Positions 5,604 through 8,872 of a stretch of DNA of 8,872 nt are shown piece by piece. Under the pieces are notes generated by a model. It was given only the letters and a program-made list of their open reading frames with translations. It did not search any database and was not told where the DNA came from. Source of the DNA: Tenericutes bacterium ADurb.BinA155 (GTDB lineage: Bacteria > Bacillota_I > Bacilli_A > RFN20 > CAG-826); contig MVZL01000046.1 of the NCBI GenBank assembly GCA_002068375.1, positions 1 to 8,872 of the forward strand, read 5' to 3'. How positions within the stretch are numbered: the first letter of the stretch is position 1; the number at the start of each line of letters is the position of its first letter. The position numbers and the translations under genes are program-made.

Positions 5604-5651
5604 AATAAGTGGAACGGAAGGATCGGGTTTCCTTGACGATGCGGCTTCAGT

Positions 5652-5665
5652 TTGCCTTAAGGCAA
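5652..5665. promoter_or_regulatory. Perfect 14-bp palindrome at the tgt -35 box, possible operator
   Basis: TTGCCTTAAGGCAA is fully self-complementary and covers the predicted -35 element. Its position suits a repressor that would control the queuosine operon at transcription. No other copy is visible in the window. Confidence 0.45.
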
Positions 5666-5680
5666 GGAACTCTTTAGAAT
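5652..5680 (+). promoter_or_regulatory. Promoter of tgt-queA-queH operon, leaderless-type
   Basis: TTGCCT (5652-5657) and TAGAAT (5675-5680) are 17 nt apart. The -10 box ends 8 nt before the tgt ATG, so the transcript should begin within about 2 nt of the start codon, and no Shine-Dalgarno is present. The -35 box is the left half of a 14-bp palindrome. Confidence 0.55.
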
Positions 5681-5682
5681 AG

Positions 5683-6815
<1,133 letters not shown>

Positions 6816-6816
<1 letters not shown>

Positions 6817-7877
6817 TGGATATCAATCTTTTTGATTTTGACTTGCCGGAAGAACTGATCGCGCAGAATCCCTTAAAGCAACGGGACGAATCCCGCCTCA
6901 TGGTGATCGACCGCGAGCATCATACGATCGAGCACAAGATCTTTCATGACCTCCTCGACTACTTAAAGCCCGGGGATGTCCTCGTCCGCAATAACACCAA
7001 AGTCATTCCGGCCCGCCTCGTCGGGGAGAAACTCGACACCCACGGGAAGGTCGAAGTCCTGCTGCTCCACCAAGTGGAAGGCGATGTTTGGGAGTGCCTC
7101 TTAGGCAATGCCCATAGCGTGAAACTCGGGACCGTCTGCTCCTTTGGCGATGGCTCGCTTCAGTGCACCTGCGTGAAGGTCTTGCCCGAAGGGATCCGCC
7201 ACATGGAATTCCATTATCAGGGGATCTTCTTGGAGATCCTTGATAAGTTAGGCAAGATGCCGTTACCCCCGTACATCAAAAAGCAATGCGAAGACAATAA
7301 CGATTACCAGACCGTCTACGCCAAGGTCCCCGGCTCGGCCGCGGCCCCGACCGCCGGTTTCCATTTCACCCCGGAACTCTTTAAGGAAATCGAAGCCAAA
7401 GGGATCGAAGTGGTGGATATCACCCTCAATATCGGTTTAGGGACCTTCCGTCCGGTCAAAGTCCAGGACACGAAGGACCACGTGATGCATAGCGAGACCT
7501 TTGATGTGTCGAAGGAAGCCGCGGACGCCCTCAATAAAGCGAAAGCGGAAGGCCGGCGCGTCATCGCGGTCGGGACCACCTCGGTCCGGACCCTCGAAGC
7601 CGAATACGCGAAAGCCGGGAAGTTCTATCCGACCACCGACGAAGCGACTGCGATTTTCATCCAGCCGGGCTTCACCTATCAAGCGGTGGATGCCCTCATC
7701 ACCAATTTCCATTTGCCCAAGAGCACCCTCGTGATGCTCGTTTCGGCCTTCATGGGCCGGAAATGGACGTTGCACTGCTACCAAGAAGCGATCGCGAAGA
7801 AGTACCGTTTCTTCAGCTTTGGCGATGGGATGTTCATCTATGGGAAATACGATTATTCCCATAACCTTGAGGATTAA
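6816..7877 (+). CDS. queA: SAM:tRNA ribosyltransferase-isomerase QueA
   Basis: It transfers and isomerises the ribosyl group of S-adenosylmethionine onto preQ1-34 of tRNA, giving epoxyqueuosine. The 353 residues are the usual size. The N-terminus FDFDLPEELIAQNPL (6-20) is typical. MPLPPYIKK (148-156), PGSAAAPTAGFHFT (172-185), NIGLGTFRPV (205-214), HVMHSE (222-227) and AVGTTSVRTLE are family signatures. The common GLHFT reads GFHFT here, a mild change. ATG overlaps the tgt stop (TAATG), and AAAGAGG (6803-6809) sits 6 nt upstream, so it has a proper ribosome site inside the operon. It is followed after 5 nt by queH, which acts on its product. Confidence 0.97.
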
Positions 7878-7882
7878 AGAAG

Positions 7883-8548
7883 ATGCCCGAGGCCTACATC
7901 AATTACTACAAGATGAGCTTAAAGGAGCTTGCGGCCTTGCCAAAGGATCGAAAGCCCACCCTTTTGCTTCACGCGTGCTGCGGGCCTTGCTCGACCTTCC
8001 CTTTGACCTTCCTTTGTCCCCATTTTGATGTGACGATTTATTACAATAACTCGAACATTTTCCCCGAAGCGGAATACCAAAGACGTTTGGAGGAACTGAA
8101 GAAGTTCCTTGGCTATTTCAAACGGGACTATGGCTATGACGTGAAACTCATTGTCCCGCCTTATGATAACGTAGCCTATACCGCGGATTTAGCCCCGTAC
8201 GCCTTAGAAAAAGAAGGGGGCAAACGCTGCGTCCTTTGCTACACCAAACGGATGGGCGAAGCCTACGACTACGCCGAAGCCCATGGCTACGATTATTTCA
8301 CGACCGTGATGACGATCTCCCGCCAGAAGAATTCGGAGATCCTGAATGCCGTCGGAAAGCAACTTGCTGAGCAGCACCAAAAAACCCATTATTTCTATAG
8401 TGATTTCAAGAAGGCCAAGGGGATCGACATCGCTCGGGAAATGCGGATCCATTATGGCCTCTATAACCAGCTGTATTGCGGTTGCCAATATTCGTACGCC
8501 GCTTCCTTAAAAAAGGCGGATTCCAAAGACCAAAATTGGAAGGGCTAA
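7883..8548 (+). CDS. queH: Epoxyqueuosine reductase QueH (DUF208)
   Basis: It reduces epoxyqueuosine-34 in tRNA to queuosine without cobalamin, using Fe-S and additional iron, in place of the B12-dependent QueG. The 221-residue protein has LLLHACCGPCS (27-37) with Cys32, Cys33 and Cys36, and KRCVLCYTKR with Cys116 and Cys119. SRQKNSEIL and LYCGCQYS with Cys199 and Cys201 complete the conserved cysteine sets of QueH. The ATG is 5 nt after the queA stop; GAGG (7869-7872) lies 10 nt upstream. An internal ATG at 7913 would also keep every motif, but the upstream start fits operon spacing better. It is the last enzyme of the preQ1-to-Q path encoded here. Confidence 0.95.
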   Translation: MPEAYINYYKMSLKELAALPKDRKPTLLLHACCGPCSTFPLTFLCPHFDVTIYYNNSNIFPEAEYQRRLEELKKFLGYFKRDYGYDVKLIVPPYDNVAYTADLAPYALEKEGGKRCVLCYTKRMGEAYDYAEAHGYDYFTTVMTISRQKNSEILNAVGKQLAEQHQKTHYFYSDFKKAKGIDIAREMRIHYGLYNQLYCGCQYSYAASLKKADSKDQNWKG

Positions 8549-8552
8549 ACCG

Positions 8553-8870
8553 ATGGACGAGGCCGGAAAACTTCTGATTTTGTCGAGGCTTGCCCATAAG
8601 TTTAACGAAGCCGATATCACCTGGGCTTTAGGGGCGTCTTGCTTTCTCTATTTGAAGGGGATTTGCGGGACGTTCCATGACCTTGATTTCATGGTGAGCG
8701 AACCCGATGTTTTGGTGGCCGAGAAGATCCTAGGGGAGTCGGGGCAAAAGCAACCGGAACATTACGACCGTCTCCGTTACGGAACCACGGTCTTTTCCGA
8801 GTATCAAATCGCTGGGGTCGATATCGATCTCATGGCGGGATTTTCCATCCGCAAAGCGTTCAAAACGTGA
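8553..8870 (+). CDS. Short nucleotidyltransferase-fold protein
   Basis: The 105-residue product has the core of the minimal nucleotidyltransferase fold. WALGASCFLYL (24-34) gives the GAS segment, FHDLDFMV (41-48) has Asp43 and Asp45 as the metal-binding pair, and VDIDLMAGF (89-97) supplies the third acidic strand (Asp90, Asp92). Proteins of this type move nucleotides onto small molecules, proteins or RNA; the substrate cannot be read here. Homologues usually continue for 40 or more residues after the third Asp strand, whereas this frame stops at TGA 8868-8870, two bases before the window ends. It may be naturally short, or broken by a frameshift near its end. AAGGG (8540-8544) lies 8 nt before the ATG, and queH ends 4 nt upstream, so it appears to be the fourth gene of the queuosine operon. 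Confidence 0.75.
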   Translation: MDEAGKLLILSRLAHKFNEADITWALGASCFLYLKGICGTFHDLDFMVSEPDVLVAEKILGESGQKQPEHYDRLRYGTTVFSEYQIAGVDIDLMAGFSIRKAFKT

Positions 8871-8872
8871 AC

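Noticed and set aside
5605..5635. AGTGGAACGGAAGG resembles a T-box core (TGGNACCGCG) in front of tgt.
   Set aside because: The match is partial. No specifier stem or antiterminator/terminator pair can be drawn, and tgt is not a T-box-type gene.

Overview
The window looks like chromosomal housekeeping DNA of a bacterium, most likely from the Bacillota (Bacilli/Erysipelotrichia-like or an uncultured relative). The pointers are an ECF-type QueT transporter behind a preQ1-I riboswitch, the B12-independent epoxyqueuosine reductase QueH, and a single-chain iron-sulfur serine dehydratase. TGA is used as a stop and Trp is written TGG, so this is the standard bacterial code and not the Mollicute code. 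Base composition looks balanced by eye.

Layout. (1) 1-285: C-terminal end of a COG2509-type FAD-dependent dehydrogenase. (2) 389-1345: an eight-helix membrane protein of unknown function, with its own promoter. It ends at a terminator shared with the converging gene. (3) 1389-1889, minus strand: a stand-alone 5' polynucleotide kinase domain, divergent from (4) 1993-3228, L-serine dehydratase. (5) 3273-3854: an unrecognised 193-aa protein with a faint degenerate kinase fold. (6) 3870-4826: ribose-phosphate pyrophosphokinase, prs. (7) 4836-8870: a queuosine salvage locus. It holds a preQ1 riboswitch, queT, a terminator, a 245-nt gene-free stretch, then tgt, queA and queH, and a short nucleotidyltransferase-fold gene at the window edge.

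Working together. QueT imports preQ1, Tgt swaps it into the anticodon of GUN tRNAs, QueA adds the epoxycyclopentanediol ring from SAM, and QueH reduces epoxyqueuosine to queuosine. No de novo preQ0 gene (queC/D/E/F) is in this window, so the locus reads as a salvage set gated by its own metabolite.

Worth a second look. The gap between queT and tgt holds a 51-bp tandem repeat. The differences between its two copies compensate each other in a predicted hairpin, the mark of a selected structure, and I do not recognise the element. In addition, five genes that begin transcripts (kinase, sdaA, the 193-aa gene, prs, tgt) have a -10 box ending only 8-10 nt before ATG and no Shine-Dalgarno. Operon-internal genes and queT do have one. 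This suggests leaderless mRNAs for transcript-first genes.
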